A stretch of DNA of 64,000 bases from Darksidea phi. Taxonomy: Eukaryota > Ascomycota > Dothideomycetes > Pleosporales > Lentitheciaceae. Position 1 is the first letter of the stretch, and every line of letters starts with the position of its first letter. A program made the position numbers and the translations under genes. The notes beneath the pieces are model-generated. The model was given only the letters and a program-made list of their open reading frames with translations. It made no database searches and was not told the DNA's origin. This document shows positions 1-10,415 of this stretch, piece after piece. The stretch covers positions 39,742-103,741 of the forward strand of contig JASJFT010000165.1 in NCBI GenBank assembly GCA_030770425.1. The letters run 5' to 3'.

Positions 1-552
1 GGAGAGATGGTGTGATATAGGCTCTGGTGACGTAGGCCCGTAGAGAAAGGTGGTGATAATCACCGACTGCAGAGTGATGATTTGGGACTGAAGCGCTGTT
101 TGAGTAATTACTGGTAGTAGTCAGCCTTTTCTGTTCGTTACTTTTGAGGGCATGCCGGCTGCGCAACGTGAACAAGCGAGCTGTAGTCGAATATGAGGAA
201 CATACCATCTCCTACAGCAAACTGTGCTCCGACGTCTTGGAAACCAATCTCGAATTGTCGCGTGACGGCCGCCTTGTCCATGACCAGAGACTCATCACCA
301 CTGGCATCCTCGTCGTCCACATAGTCAAACTTCCTTCCACTTGGGTATCCTCTTGATCGAAGACTCTGCTCGTAGTCTCTCTTCTCCTTGGCTCTTAGCG
401 TCTGGTAGAGATCCCGAGATGCATCGAAGACATCCAGTAAGGTGTATACAAGAGCTTGCACCACATTTGCTGGATCGACGGTCGGATTCTGTAGCTGTCA
501 GGCCTATTTCAAACCTAAATTAACAAGCCGCAAAACGTACAGCTATACCCAT
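1..552 (-). CDS. Unknown conserved fungal protein, N-terminal part only
   Basis: The gene runs off the left edge. I read three exons on the minus strand: 552-541 (codes only MGIA), 488-206 and 110-1. Introns are GTACGT...CTACAG and GTATGT...ACCAG, and the frame is continuous across both. The N-terminus reads MGIANPTVDPANVVQALVYT, followed by a charged helical stretch around DLYQTLRAKEKRDYEQSLRS, an acidic patch, and a segment after the second intron beginning VITQTALQSQIITLQSV. I recognise the pattern as a conserved but uncharacterised ascomycete protein and know no function for it. There is no signal peptide. The 12-nt first coding exon is easy to miss in automatic annotation. The C-terminus is outside the window. 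Confidence 0.7.
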
Positions 553-1612
553 CTTTGAGCAACCAGGATTTATTGCTATCACAATCGGTCCTACAAAAGA
601 TAAGCAGATTCCGTATCCTTTAAAGGCGCAAGGCCCCCCACGCTCCCCACGAAAGCCGTTCCGCAGGCGCAGAATAAGCACACCACTCAAATCTGACTTT
701 GATGATGGGTCCAATATGGAATGGTGCGCTTGTACAGCTGGCAGAGTCCAATTGGTGATGGTGTGCCGCGCGCGCTTTTTTGATTGGGTTAGCAGCGGCT
801 GTGCGCCGCATTAGAGCGACGCAGACGCGGTTGCAAGGATGGATGACGTCGCCGAGGTCAATAACAAGGTACACAGAAGCAGAAAACAGCGCATTTGGTG
901 TGTTGTTACCCACGCTACGGCATTGTACTTTCTTCTTTGGGATGTACATGTCGCAACGAAACCTCGTTCGGGTGGTCAGGGTGTCTGTGGCGCAAACCTC
1001 CAGTCGGACCGTGTAGCAATGGACCAAGCGCAGGAATATTCTTCCTGAATCGTATCCTGGACACGGTATGAAGCGGTACTGAAGATGAGGCCCTCGGGTC
1101 CGTTTGAGTATGGATAACTTCCTTCACTGTGTTGCGATGACGATAATGCCGGTTGAACGGCCTGTGCGGTCAACGTCATCGTGCATTGCACGACTCACAT
1201 GGCCTCAGGAAACAGCGGGAGTCTCTACAATCATAGGAGCCTGTGCTGGAAGCGTTTCGATGCTGTGCTTACTTTCAGGTGGGTCGAAGTTGTAATACGC
1301 TAAATAGGCTGACGCCAGCCAGAGCGGACTGCGTAGGAGGTAAAGGGATAAAACTAATACAAAAACTAAAGACAAGCTTTTATAAATATTATATATAAAA
1401 TAAACGTGGTTGTGGGGATATGGTTGTTTACAGTTAGAAGGGTGGATGAAATTCTGGCGTTGGTTGGGGCGTCGGGGCAGACACGAACTAGTGCAGTGCC
1501 TGTGTGAACAAGTTATACAGAGCAGTACAACAGGCACATCGTATGAATTAATTAAATTATGAAAAGTAACTAAGAAGTCGTCGAAATAGTTTCTGCGTAG
1601 ATGCATTCTGAG
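553..1612. other. Intergenic, no gene seen
   Basis: About 1.06 kb between the start of the partial gene and the degenerate tail of the ankyrin gene. Open frames here are short, overlap on both strands and show no family signal. An AT-rich patch lies near 1340-1420. Confidence 0.5.
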
Positions 1613-1870
1613 CTACTGGACTTTTCCCTTTGGGGCTGCTGAACTTTGGCCCACTGGATTCGGGTTCGCAAGCCCTGGATTTTGTATCGCTCCATTCTGT
1701 ACTACTGAGCTTTGAGATACCCCCAGAGGTTGGACTGCTGCATTCTGTGCAGCCGGAACCTGCGCCTAAGATGTTGGTGCTTGAGGCCTTGGGTTCTGTG
1801 TTGCTGGAATTTGAGGGGATGGAGCCTGAGGTGCTGGATTCGGTGCTGCTGGAACTTAGGGCCCTGGAGC
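1613..1870 (-). pseudogene. Degenerate Pro/Gln/Asn-rich tail in frame with the ankyrin gene
   Basis: Reading on in the same frame past the TGA stop of the ankyrin gene (1873-1871) gives about 85 more codons of Pro/Ala/Gln/Asn-rich low-complexity sequence (for example VPAAPNPAPQAPSPQIPATQ), interrupted by TAA and one TAG before a final TAG at 1615-1613. Each of the three inner stops is one C-to-T change from CGA, CAA or CAG. A low-complexity tail kept in the frame of the upstream domain suggests a former C-terminal extension now cut off. Chance compositional bias is the alternative. Confidence 0.4.
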
Positions 1871-3805
1871 TCATGTTGCTGCATTCGTGGCTAATGCGAG
1901 TGCAGCTTTCAGTACACCTTGGGTTGACCTATGACAGTTGATCCCTGCGTACTTCATAGCAGTAAAACCAATGCTGTCCTTGGCTTCGATGTTCGCACCA
2001 TGATTGATCAACAAGCTCACTACCTTGTCGTGTCCGTCATTTGCAGCCCATATGAGTGCTGTCCGCTCCATCTTGTCCTTTGCGTTTACTTCTGCCCCAC
2101 CATCTAGAAACAATTTCACAAGATATTCGTTCCCACCTCGTGCGGCTGCCATTAACACAGTGAACTCCCTTTTATCTGAGACGGCTTTCGCGCCCTTTCC
2201 CAGCAGGAGGTGTACTATTTCGTAGTATCCGCCTTTCGCAGCGTACATTAGTGGTGTCCACCCGTTCTTGTCTGCTGCATCTATATTTGCACCGTTTTCC
2301 AGGAGAAGTTTCACAACTCCCACGCCGCCACCATCCGAAGCCCACATCAGAGGTGTTACACCATTGCTATCCGCCGCGTCAATTTCCGGTTCTGGGCTCA
2401 ATAGCGACAGCAACAGCTTCACTACTGGTTGAGAACCCTTCCCCGCAGCCAGTGACAGTGGCGTCCGGTTGTTACCACTTCTTGGGTAGGGCGGTACCAT
2501 TTTAGTCATCTTGATTAGAGTCAATGCAACTGCCCTATGCCCTTCCTGTGCCGCCCACAATAACGGCGTCTGGCCTTTGTTATCTGCCAAGTCCGCGTTC
2601 GCCTGCCCATCTGAGAGCAGAAGCTCTGTCACGTCGCTATGACCGCCTGCCGCGGCCCACGACAACGGTGTCCGGCCCTCGTTATCAGGGAGATTCACTG
2701 AAGCTTTGCTGTCGGCGAGAAGCCGCTTTAGCACCTTGTAATGACCGTATCGCGCGGCGAATAAAACTGGAGTGTGGCTGTTACGGTCTTGGGCGTCCCC
2801 AAGTGGTTGTGACTTCGGGCGTGCGTTAGGCCCTCCTGGTTGCGTTTTTCGCAGTTTTTTCTCTCTTTCGAATAACAGCCCCACCACCTTTATATGTCCA
2901 CCTTGTGCTGCCCACGAGAGCGGCGTGCGATCCGTTACATCCTTCGATCGGATATCAGCGTCTTTATCCAGCAGCATTTTCACGGTCTGCCTTCGTCCGT
3001 TGCCTGCGGCCCATGACAGTGGGGTCCTCCCGTTCTCATCTGGAGAATCCAAGGAGGTCTTACTCTTGTCTTTTCCAAAGATCATCTCCTCTTTTCTAAG
3101 GATCATCTCCATTATCGCTCTATGTTCCTTATGCCCTTTAGCTGACGCCAGTAAGAATGGAGTTTGACGATATATATCCTCCGCGTTAACCTCGATATCC
3201 TCCAGAGAGAGCAGTACTTCGACGACAACTTTGTGGCCATTCGCGGCAGCCCATGACAAAGGTGTCCGGCCTTTTATATCTTTGGAGTTGACATCAACTA
3301 TTCCACCCTTTGCAGGGCTGAAGAACTTGTGCGGCCAAAATAAATGCTCAAAAGCCGGGGCTCTGCCTTCTCGACCACTCGCAAGCAGTAGCTTCACCAC
3401 TTTGGTATGGCCATTTCCTGCCGCCCATGACAGTGGCGTCGAGTTGCAGTCATCCTTGGAGTCAGGATTGACATGTTCGTTGGCAAGCAGGAGCTTCACC
3501 ACTCTCGTATGACCTCGACCGGCCGCCCAAGAAAGCGGTGTTCGATCATGTTCATCATCCATGTCCGGGTCTCCTCTCCCTCTTTCAATCAATAGTTTCA
3601 CGACCTTGCGGTGTCCATTGCGTGCGGCGAGGGACAATGGTCGCCGGATGATCTTCATATCGCCGGTCAGCATTCTCTTCACAGCCCTCTTATCTCCGCG
3701 GGATGCAGCAGTCTGAATATCCATTGTCGGGAATGTACAAGTTTTCGAGTCGACCGTCCGAGGAGGTATGCGAAAGTGACAGTTACGCCTCGGGCTGTCA
3801 GACAA
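1871..3805 (-). CDS. Ankyrin-repeat protein
   Basis: A single-exon frame of 644 residues made almost wholly of ankyrin repeats from about residue 30 to the end. Repeated cores of the form RTPLSWAAGRGHTRVVKLLL are visible at least 14 times, many with the conserved TPLxxAAxxGH and VVxLLL elements. Two Met codons are possible. The first gives the sequence MSDSPRRNCHF; the second, 27 codons later (about 3724), starts MDIQTAASRGDKRAVKRML, a typical first helix of an ankyrin stack, and may be the true start. No membrane segment, NACHT or kinase domain is attached. Ankyrin stacks bind protein partners; the partner cannot be told. The protein ends abruptly before a degenerate low-complexity tail in the same frame. 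Confidence 0.85.
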   Translation of the reverse strand: MSDSPRRNCHFRIPPRTVDSKTCTFPTMDIQTAASRGDKRAVKRMLTGDMKIIRRPLSLAARNGHRKVVKLLIERGRGDPDMDDEHDRTPLSWAAGRGHTRVVKLLLANEHVNPDSKDDCNSTPLSWAAGNGHTKVVKLLLASGREGRAPAFEHLFWPHKFFSPAKGGIVDVNSKDIKGRTPLSWAAANGHKVVVEVLLSLEDIEVNAEDIYRQTPFLLASAKGHKEHRAIMEMILRKEEMIFGKDKSKTSLDSPDENGRTPLSWAAGNGRRQTVKMLLDKDADIRSKDVTDRTPLSWAAQGGHIKVVGLLFEREKKLRKTQPGGPNARPKSQPLGDAQDRNSHTPVLFAARYGHYKVLKRLLADSKASVNLPDNEGRTPLSWAAAGGHSDVTELLLSDGQANADLADNKGQTPLLWAAQEGHRAVALTLIKMTKMVPPYPRSGNNRTPLSLAAGKGSQPVVKLLLSLLSPEPEIDAADSNGVTPLMWASDGGGVGVVKLLLENGANIDAADKNGWTPLMYAAKGGYYEIVHLLLGKGAKAVSDKREFTVLMAAARGGNEYLVKLFLDGGAEVNAKDKMERTALIWAANDGHDKVVSLLINHGANIEAKDSIGFTAMKYAGINCHRSTQGVLKAALALATNAAT

Positions 3806-4199
3806 GCGGTATCAGCCGAGCTCGCACGGACTCCATCGCATCCTGCTTATATTACGCGGTAGGCTGGGTCACGTGAAGTGATGTGCCGAGGACACCCTGA
3901 TCGCGCTTCAGTGAACCCCCGGAATGCCTTCTTGGGAATATTGTATCCATTCGTCTGGAGTTAGGCCGCTGAAAAGGCAGCGTGTCGAGTAATTTGATGA
4001 TCAACCAAAGCCGTGATTCTAATTGCACGATATTTGAACAAAATCACCGGCGACTGACTTGGCCCAAAGATCTGCTCTGGCTGGACCTCAGCCTTTTCAT
4101 GTCCGGCAACTTCGCCATCGGCATTTACTCCGTGATGTTTTTATAGCGGCTTTACGGAGACGGGAATTTCTCCTAGGACGATCTAAGTATACGTAATGT

Positions 4200-5189
4200 T
4201 CATGTCGGCCCTCCCACTCCTGCTTGCAAGAAGACTACCAGTACGGCTGAATATGCCGCCGTGGCTGCCAAAGCCTCGTATGTTCGGCAGCTTGTGATAG
4301 ACAATGCCGTGAAGAAGACTATTATAAAGCCTGATATGACCGCCAACCTATTCCCCATCGACTTTATGTAGGCCAACGCCCAGATAGGTCCAACTAACAT
4401 AGCCAGTCCAGTGACAGAGATCACGAACGAAGTGAGTTCCTCCATTCTCCGATCGTTCGGCCACACAGTTTCCTCGTTCTTTAGGGATACGATGTCTTCT
4501 GGAGCTTCTCTCGAGAGCCAATTTCTCAAAAAGGGTACTCCCTGCGGAAGCCATCGAAAACCACCAGCGGCCAAACCAAAGGTCATTTTCTCCAGAAACC
4601 TACGACCGGAAGATCGGGTGATGGGATGAACGGAAATCAGATCATCGTCGTGGTCGATATATTCTGACTCTCGTTCATCAATCGCTGTGGGTCGAACGAT
4701 CCTAAGCCAAGTACGCACGCGCGCTATATCAGCGGGCTTACAGGATCGGCCAGAGGCAAGTTGTGAGTAGCCACTCACGAACGAGTCTACAACGAAGTAA
4801 GAATGTTTTCGCAATCTCTCCAAAAAGATAAATATATACATACTGTATTTCGCGAGCTTCTCAGGGAGTACATCCCTGATCAAAGTTTGTCGATCATCGT
4901 CGCCACAAAAGGGCTCATCTCGAAACGTCCCGTTATGAGCATCTGGTGTATCTCTGTTACTGTACGTCTTGTCCATGTAATCCAATTTCTCCTCCAGCTG
5001 TACGATTTCGTCTTGGAGTGATAAGGCTACGCGCACATTCAAAGTCGCGAATCGGCGCACGACAAAGAACGATGGGTCTGATGCTATCCATCTTGAAAAG
5101 ACTTTGTAACCGATATATTTCCATGGTTTTTCTTTCTGTTCTTTCGTACTGACGCTTGCCGCGCTTGAAGGTCGATGCGGACTGTCCAT
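4200..5189 (-). CDS. DUF6594-family membrane protein
   Basis: A 329-residue intronless frame. The N-terminal half carries the family hallmarks: GYKVFSRWIASDPSFFVVRRF, a helix with LQDEIVQLEEKLDYMD, the DAHNGTFRDEP stretch and EYIDHDDDLISV. The C-terminal third has three hydrophobic segments (about residues 250-270, 278-298 and 302-323) ending in a short tail, the usual DUF6594 layout of a coiled cytosolic part with a triple membrane hairpin. The family is large in Pezizomycotina and its function is unknown. The length fits the family and I see no break. It is oriented like the ankyrin gene, about 400 bp away. Confidence 0.85.
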   Translation of the reverse strand: MDSPHRPSSAASVSTKEQKEKPWKYIGYKVFSRWIASDPSFFVVRRFATLNVRVALSLQDEIVQLEEKLDYMDKTYSNRDTPDAHNGTFRDEPFCGDDDRQTLIRDVLPEKLAKYSMYIFIFLERLRKHSYFVVDSFVSGYSQLASGRSCKPADIARVRTWLRIVRPTAIDERESEYIDHDDDLISVHPITRSSGRRFLEKMTFGLAAGGFRWLPQGVPFLRNWLSREAPEDIVSLKNEETVWPNDRRMEELTSFVISVTGLAMLVGPIWALAYIKSMGNRLAVISGFIIVFFTALSITSCRTYEALAATAAYSAVLVVFLQAGVGGPT

Positions 5190-5975
5190 AACGGTCTTGG
5201 TTCGGATTGAACCTGCAACACTTAGGTCGGAGAGCGATATATCTATAGGCTGAGCTCACATATGAGTTCCCGGTGTAGCGACTTGCGGCTGAGAATGTGT
5301 GCCGACGCCGCCACATTCGTCAACAAAACGATGATTGGTTGGCTAATATGAAGGCGCTTCGCAGCCGTATGTCGCCCCACCAGGGCAGCCAATCGTCGTA
5401 GACCACGTGGGCGATGTCAGAAGATATGGGTGTGCCACTCCCCAGTTGTATTGGACGTTGGTGCCTGAGGCTGCAGATCGGCTGAGGTTCCGCTAATTCC
5501 CGTTCCTTGAGTGCAATGATCGTTGAAAATATAAACCGTTCTCGAGGGGACACGGGCAGATCACGGGCATGTCTAAACGGATCTGCAACACAACTACAAT
5601 TATTCTTTTGAAGGAGGCCGAGTCTGTAATGGAAGCGTCATGGGCAGTTCCAGAAGCAGGGCGCAGTTCCTTGCTAAGCGCTCCAGGCAGCCGGGGTAGC
5701 TCTAAGCCCCCTCTCGCCGAGTCACAAGCGACGATACCTCGTTGCCTTCATTGCGCATGGGGCAGTGTATCAAAACATGCAAGGCACCGTAGACCCTCTA
5801 GTGTAGAATACAAGTATCTAGACTCTTGCACCGCGTTATCCACAGCTTCCTCAGTCGGCTACATTGCAGCGATTAGTTGGTCGAATACCGTAAAATCTCG
5901 GCTATTTGGTCTGTCACCCGTTGGGATTTAGCCATTCCTAGAAAACGCACGGATAGTATTAGAGGGTTATTGGTT
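5190..5975. other. Intergenic, no gene seen
   Basis: No supported coding sequence. An open frame of 120 codons at 5569-5931 on the plus strand has no recognisable motif and unusual composition, and I treat it as chance. Confidence 0.45.
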
Positions 5976-6724
5976 TGGATTTTCATAGTGGGAGTCTCTT
6001 TTGTAAGGTCCACACAGTAGAGGTACTATACTCACACCTTATGCAGGATAATGCTATACACAGTACTGTCGATCGTGTAAGATGTTCACGACGGACGAGG
6101 TGACGTTTCAAACACTGACAGACGGGATGTATTATATATTCTCAAATACCCAGGATTAAGCACTAGTGATTAATTTTATATCGTTGTTAGTTTAGGGTAT
6201 GCCATCCTAGTTTCGTCACAGCTATATACCTCCTACTTTAGTGCAACGCTCGGCTAAAGAAGAAGGTTTTATGGGACGTTGAGCAGGCAGCAGGTCACGT
6301 TTCTGCTGCTCTCGAGTCTAGTAGACTACTATCGCTACCGCTCAACATCATAGCACGCGCTACGCGCCCTTTTATGAGGCTTGGGCCGTTACCCTCGTAG
6401 TTATACTATAACGTGAGCATTGGGTAATAGCTATAACTAACAACCTTATATTTTAAAGTATCCGGGACAAAATATCTTTTTACATTACCTTTTTAGGTTA
6501 TTACGCGAGTTTGGCGACGCGACGGCTACTACGTATTCGATATGCATTTTCGGACCCGATGCACTTCATCCGGTGAACAAACTTTTATTTTCCGCGTTTA
6601 TTACCGGAAAAGAGGGGGAACAGACTACCCCCACCCCCCAACAATACTTATTAGTAACTGTAGACAGTCATACGTAGGCACTTGCGTTACACTTATGGGT
6701 ACATAGGTATGAACTGGAATGAGA
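5976..6724 (-). mobile_element. RIP-degraded retroelement-like relic, copy 1
   Basis: The reverse complement of about 5976-6140 aligns by eye with 48830-49030. Shared blocks include GATAGTACTGTGTATAG-type and AAGGTGTGAGTATAGTACC-type stretches, ending in the block CAAAAGAGACTCCCACTATG. The terminal block is shared with the TyrRS intron insertion at 23992-24058. The direct repeat TTATTGGTT lies at 5967-5975 and 6725-6733 and may be a target-site duplication. The interior is AT-rich, full of stops and has no frame worth reporting. The 3' A tail is absent or eroded. The outer boundary near 6724 rests only on the short direct repeat. Confidence 0.45.
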
Positions 6725-7254
6725 TTATTGGTTAATACAATAGATACTCTACTCCCTGCTATATTCAACTAGTCATGAGCCCGGAGATCGAACCAAACGC
6801 CGACAACTCTTTCGCTCGGTCATTGCACCCAGGAAACCGAAGGGAAAGTAAAGCACATGCCGTTCAGGACCTGACCACGTCAATGGAGAGCCATCCCCGG
6901 ATGGGTTGGATGATGAATCATATATGTCGGACACCCTAACCCAACCAAGAATTTCCGCGGACAGAGCCGGCTGGAGAATCTTCTCTACGCGACCATCGAG
7001 GCTCGTCCATCTACAGTAATCGGAGTCGTTTGTACTGTACCCAAGCTTGCCTACTTGGTCTAATCCATGGACGCCTGTTGGATGACGACTGCCCGAATGT
7101 TTCGCATCATCGTGGCGAACGGCACCGCGACCGTCGAGATCGCCCCATAACCCACGAGACCTGGTTGCGGCTTCTCAACGAACAGCTTATCCGAACATTG
7201 GGCGAGGGCATCGTCCATCTTGAGAAGCAAGGTGCACGAGAGGTACTGTTCTAG

Positions 7255-7670
7255 GATACCCTGAACACGTACGGCTACGCCATCGTTGCTAAGGAACAGT
7301 TTTTGCTTTTCTAAAGGACCTTCGGCATAAGGCCATCATGGACCAGCGGCTCCAGGAGCTCCAATGCGTTTGTGTTCCAGATTGCTTGGGAGCGCCGGAT
7401 CTCGCTCGCACATATTACTATGACTTCCGAGTTTACACTATCCACATGATGTTTCTCTGGTGGGCAGAAGACGGCGTACTGGACGAGGATGTAGTAGAGG
7501 ATGATCGCCTGAAGCGGTGTGAGAAGTTGGTGCGCTCGGTCCATGCAATCCACCAGGCAGGAGTAATACACGGAGATGTGCGAGCGCCCAACGCGCTCTG
7601 GAATGACGAGGTTCCGTGGGTTATGCCTATAGACTTTGAGCGGTCCGTCCTGGCGAACCACGTCACCTAG
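7255..7670 (+). pseudogene. Broken protein-kinase-like gene
   Basis: Translation shows pieces of a fungal kinase-like family: NTYGYAIVAK followed, after a frame change near 7300, by TVFAFLKDLRHKAIMDQRLQ, then CLGAPDLARTYYYDF and a catalytic loop AGVIHGDVRAPNALWND with the Mg-binding segment PIDFERS. The HRD motif is HGD and the DFG motif is DFE, as is usual in this fungal family. At least one frameshift (AAGGAACAG region) separates the ATP-binding half from the catalytic half. The last frame is open from 7338 to 7670. Only about 140 residues remain, so the fold is incomplete and the product is most likely dead. Confidence 0.6.
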
Positions 7671-8101
7671 ACTCTAAGAGTACTCATCTGAAGGAAGATC
7701 CCGCAATGAGAATAGAGGTGTGATCAGCTCAGTGTATGCTTAGTTAGACGACAACAGATTGTTGTTTTGCGTTCGAGTAGGTGGTAGCCAATCGAATAGT
7801 CATACAAAGCAAGATCTTACAACAAGGATAGTGGTGTTGACGCCTCAGAGAATGTCTCGTTCGTCAACAAATAGATTATAGGTTTCACTCGATATTATAT
7901 TTTCCAACCTTTTTCTCGTCTAGAGAGGCACTTGGTCCTTCAGTGGTTCACCAACCTTATAATGGTGAATTTAAAGTATACTTAAAAATTATTATATACT
8001 ACTTTGAACTTTCCGACAAAGCCAAGCATATCGATCCCGCTCCCCGACCCAGACGGTGCTCATTCTAGTCAGATCAGCGACTGTGTTGGACTCTTCCGTG
8101 A

Positions 8102-8482
8102 TCAGGCAGGCGCTTGTGGTGTCGAAGACGGATAGGAAAAGGCGAGCAACAAAATCTCGCGCATGGATGCTATTGACTCTGTCCAAGGATGGAATGAAGG
8201 AACGGGAGGAGTACTGGATTGGAACCATTGCGTCCTGCACATTGGGTAACGGTTATGATTGGTATGGAAGGTTTGAATTTGTTGCATAAAGCAACCACTT
8301 CCAAAGATGTGGGAGCAGCCGAAAATGTGGGCGACTCTGACCTGAGAGGTCTGGTGCATGGTTTCGCGTGGTGTCCCATAGCAAACTGAACATTCAGTTT
8401 CGTCTTCCGCAGGGATATGCGGATGGAGATGGTTATCATACAAGAAGTCTCCGACGGCAAGCAGGACGGAAATTAGTTGCAT
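8102..8482 (-). CDS. Degenerate RING-finger-like protein, possibly a pseudogene
   Basis: A 126-residue frame with a RING-like spacing: ECSVCYG, then FGCSHIFGSGCF, then NRYPMCRTQWF. In a RING the last pair would read CPxC; here the first Cys of that pair is Tyr, so one zinc ligand is missing. An upstream ATG on the minus strand near 8512 starts MASSKANTYYP in another frame and is separated from this one by a stop, which suggests the true N-terminus has been broken. If functional it would be an E3-type ubiquitin ligase fragment, but the lost ligand and short length argue for decay. Confidence 0.4.
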   Translation of the reverse strand: MQLISVLLAVGDFLYDNHLHPHIPAEDETECSVCYGTPRETMHQTSQVRVAHIFGCSHIFGSGCFMQQIQTFHTNHNRYPMCRTQWFQSSTPPVPSFHPWTESIASMREILLLAFSYPSSTPQAPA

Positions 8483-8868
8483 ATATTATTAGGGTAGTAA
8501 GTATTGGCCTTTGAAGACGCCATAATTGAGTCAAACGGCCATATGGTAGCAAAGATATGGAAGCTGAGAGGAAATACGTATTCTCCGTTAGTCAGAGAAC
8601 TGCTTAGTTGTTGTCTGGCGACTGACATGTCAGTGGTGGAGGACAAAGATGCGTATTTGTGCCCATTCTGTATAGCACGGTTGTCTTCCCAGGCAACCGC
8701 AACCTAGAAGCCGGAGTGAAAGAAGCTTTCTCTCTACAGAAATTTTAATTTTAATCTTATAAATACAAGCTCTTACACTCCACTTACCACGAACAGACTT
8801 TCGACATCCACCTAGGTCTACCTATACCTACACGCCGGCTAGCCTTCTATTCTTTCTATCACTTCTAA

Positions 8869-9927
8869 ATGTCACAGCTAGCGGGTGTGAAGAAGCCGGT
8901 AGAGCCAATAGGCGTAGCAAAATCGAAGCCGATAGCAGAGAGCCGCGCGAAAAAGGCTCCATGGAAGCCTCGCTGCGAGATGTGCAACACCACCTTCGCC
9001 TATTTTGACCCCACGCTGCCTATGCGCTGCAACCCATGCGCCCAGCTAATCACCGACTGGGACGAAGCACCTACGTGGCCGCATCTCCTTCTCTACAACC
9101 GCGAATTCATCGAAGGCGGCCGCTCTACAACACCTTACTCCAAGTTTCCCCTCTACACGGACAAAACACTCCACCCGGGCCTTCTGCGCCTGCACGACTA
9201 TGGAATCCTGGTGATCGACGCGCAGCCTGAATACCACAAAGTCGGACAAGAGGAGAATGGGAAGTGGTTCGAGTTGAAAGAGCGCGCTTACCTCCGCTGT
9301 GTGGTCCCGACCGAATTTAGCGACATCTGCGCCACAAAGGTGGAAGCAATGCTGGAGGCGCTCATATCCAACCGGCGTCTCGAGACCGTCATGTTTTATG
9401 AATATGCCGACTACTTTGCTGGTAGTGATCTTCCCGAGCTAGGATACCGTTCCGCGCCTCCGATCTGCGCCCGCAAAATGGAACTCGGTCAAATTCCCCG
9501 ACATCAATTCTTTCGTTCTTCAGTAGGGCCGTCGCTCGTGGGACGCACGGTTACAAAACACCGGTGTGCGGAATCAAAGGAGGAGTTGAAGTGGACAAAG
9601 TGGAAGCGGTGCAAGCACAATCGGCTGCCGGTTGTAACTGAAAGGGACTTGCCGTGGGGTACGAAGGGGTCTAGGGCGTTTGGGCGCGAGAGCAAATTGA
9701 CGATCGAGCTGAAGCCTGTTGTGTTCATGATTGCGGTCAGGGATTGGACGGACACGGGTGTGGATCTGGCTGCAATCGTGGTAGATGCGTGTACCGCAGC
9801 GGGGTTGGAGCCGATCTTTGAAGGTTTGGAGGAATTGGAGGATATGGAAGAGGAGGGTGAGGGTGAGGAGGATGAGGAGGATGGTGAAGGGTTGCCGGTG
9901 ATGCTCAGTGAGCTCTCTGTGGACTGA
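8869..9927 (+). CDS. Unknown protein with N-terminal CxxC pairs and acidic tail
   Basis: A 352-residue intronless gene. The ATG at 8869 follows a pyrimidine-rich 5' leader typical of fungal promoters. Near residues 36-57 it has two CxxC pairs (CEMC and CNPC, 17 residues apart) that could hold one zinc ion. A conserved-looking core follows, LHPGLLRLHDYGILVIDAQ, then a region rich in basic residues with several Cys. The last 30 residues are almost all Glu/Asp/Gly. There is no signal peptide or membrane segment. I do not recognise the family. A damaged second copy lies about 600 bp downstream on the same strand (10416-11040), so the gene was duplicated in tandem. Confidence 0.8.
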   Translation: MSQLAGVKKPVEPIGVAKSKPIAESRAKKAPWKPRCEMCNTTFAYFDPTLPMRCNPCAQLITDWDEAPTWPHLLLYNREFIEGGRSTTPYSKFPLYTDKTLHPGLLRLHDYGILVIDAQPEYHKVGQEENGKWFELKERAYLRCVVPTEFSDICATKVEAMLEALISNRRLETVMFYEYADYFAGSDLPELGYRSAPPICARKMELGQIPRHQFFRSSVGPSLVGRTVTKHRCAESKEELKWTKWKRCKHNRLPVVTERDLPWGTKGSRAFGRESKLTIELKPVVFMIAVRDWTDTGVDLAAIVVDACTAAGLEPIFEGLEELEDMEEEGEGEEDEEDGEGLPVMLSELSVD

Positions 9928-10415
9928 GAGCTTCATGGCGCGTGCCCAATGGTGAAAAGGTCGGAACCTGTGGGCAACGACTGCGCAGGTCTATATCCAC
10001 GGGAGGTTTCAATGTAAAGGTATTTCGACAAGGAGGTAGAAAAATACTATAGTTGCACGACACGATGTTGGATGAAGAGACTTTCTCATATCTCGTTGTG
10101 ATGTTCAAGAACGCCGAGATTTTGAGGTCCTGGCATAGCTAGGCAAAAGGTAATGCAATCGAGTTATGATGGTCCATTTGTTACTTCCGGAAAGGGTCAG
10201 TCGTGCCTGTCCCCGTGGACAATGTATCATACCTTCCTGGACAGACTTGGACGTTGGCATCCCGGCTTACGCCCGCTCCGTAGCTAAAACGCTCAGACAT
10301 CACTGCCTATCCGCAGCCATTTGTAACAGAACATCTTTTCAATATGACAAACTCTGATATCCTACGTCTTCATTGAGATGTTCGGATTGTCTGGCGCTGG
10401 AGAGAGTGCCGACTG
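9928..10415. other. Spacer between tandem copies
   Basis: Nothing recognisable. It separates the intact 352-codon gene from its degraded copy. Confidence 0.4.

Noticed and set aside
5569..5931. 120-codon open frame on the plus strand
   Set aside because: No motif, no upstream promoter-like leader, and composition typical of chance frames next to a degraded element.
6600..6650. CCCCCACCCCCCA run as a regulatory or origin element
   Set aside because: It lies inside a degraded repeat with no other signal of function.
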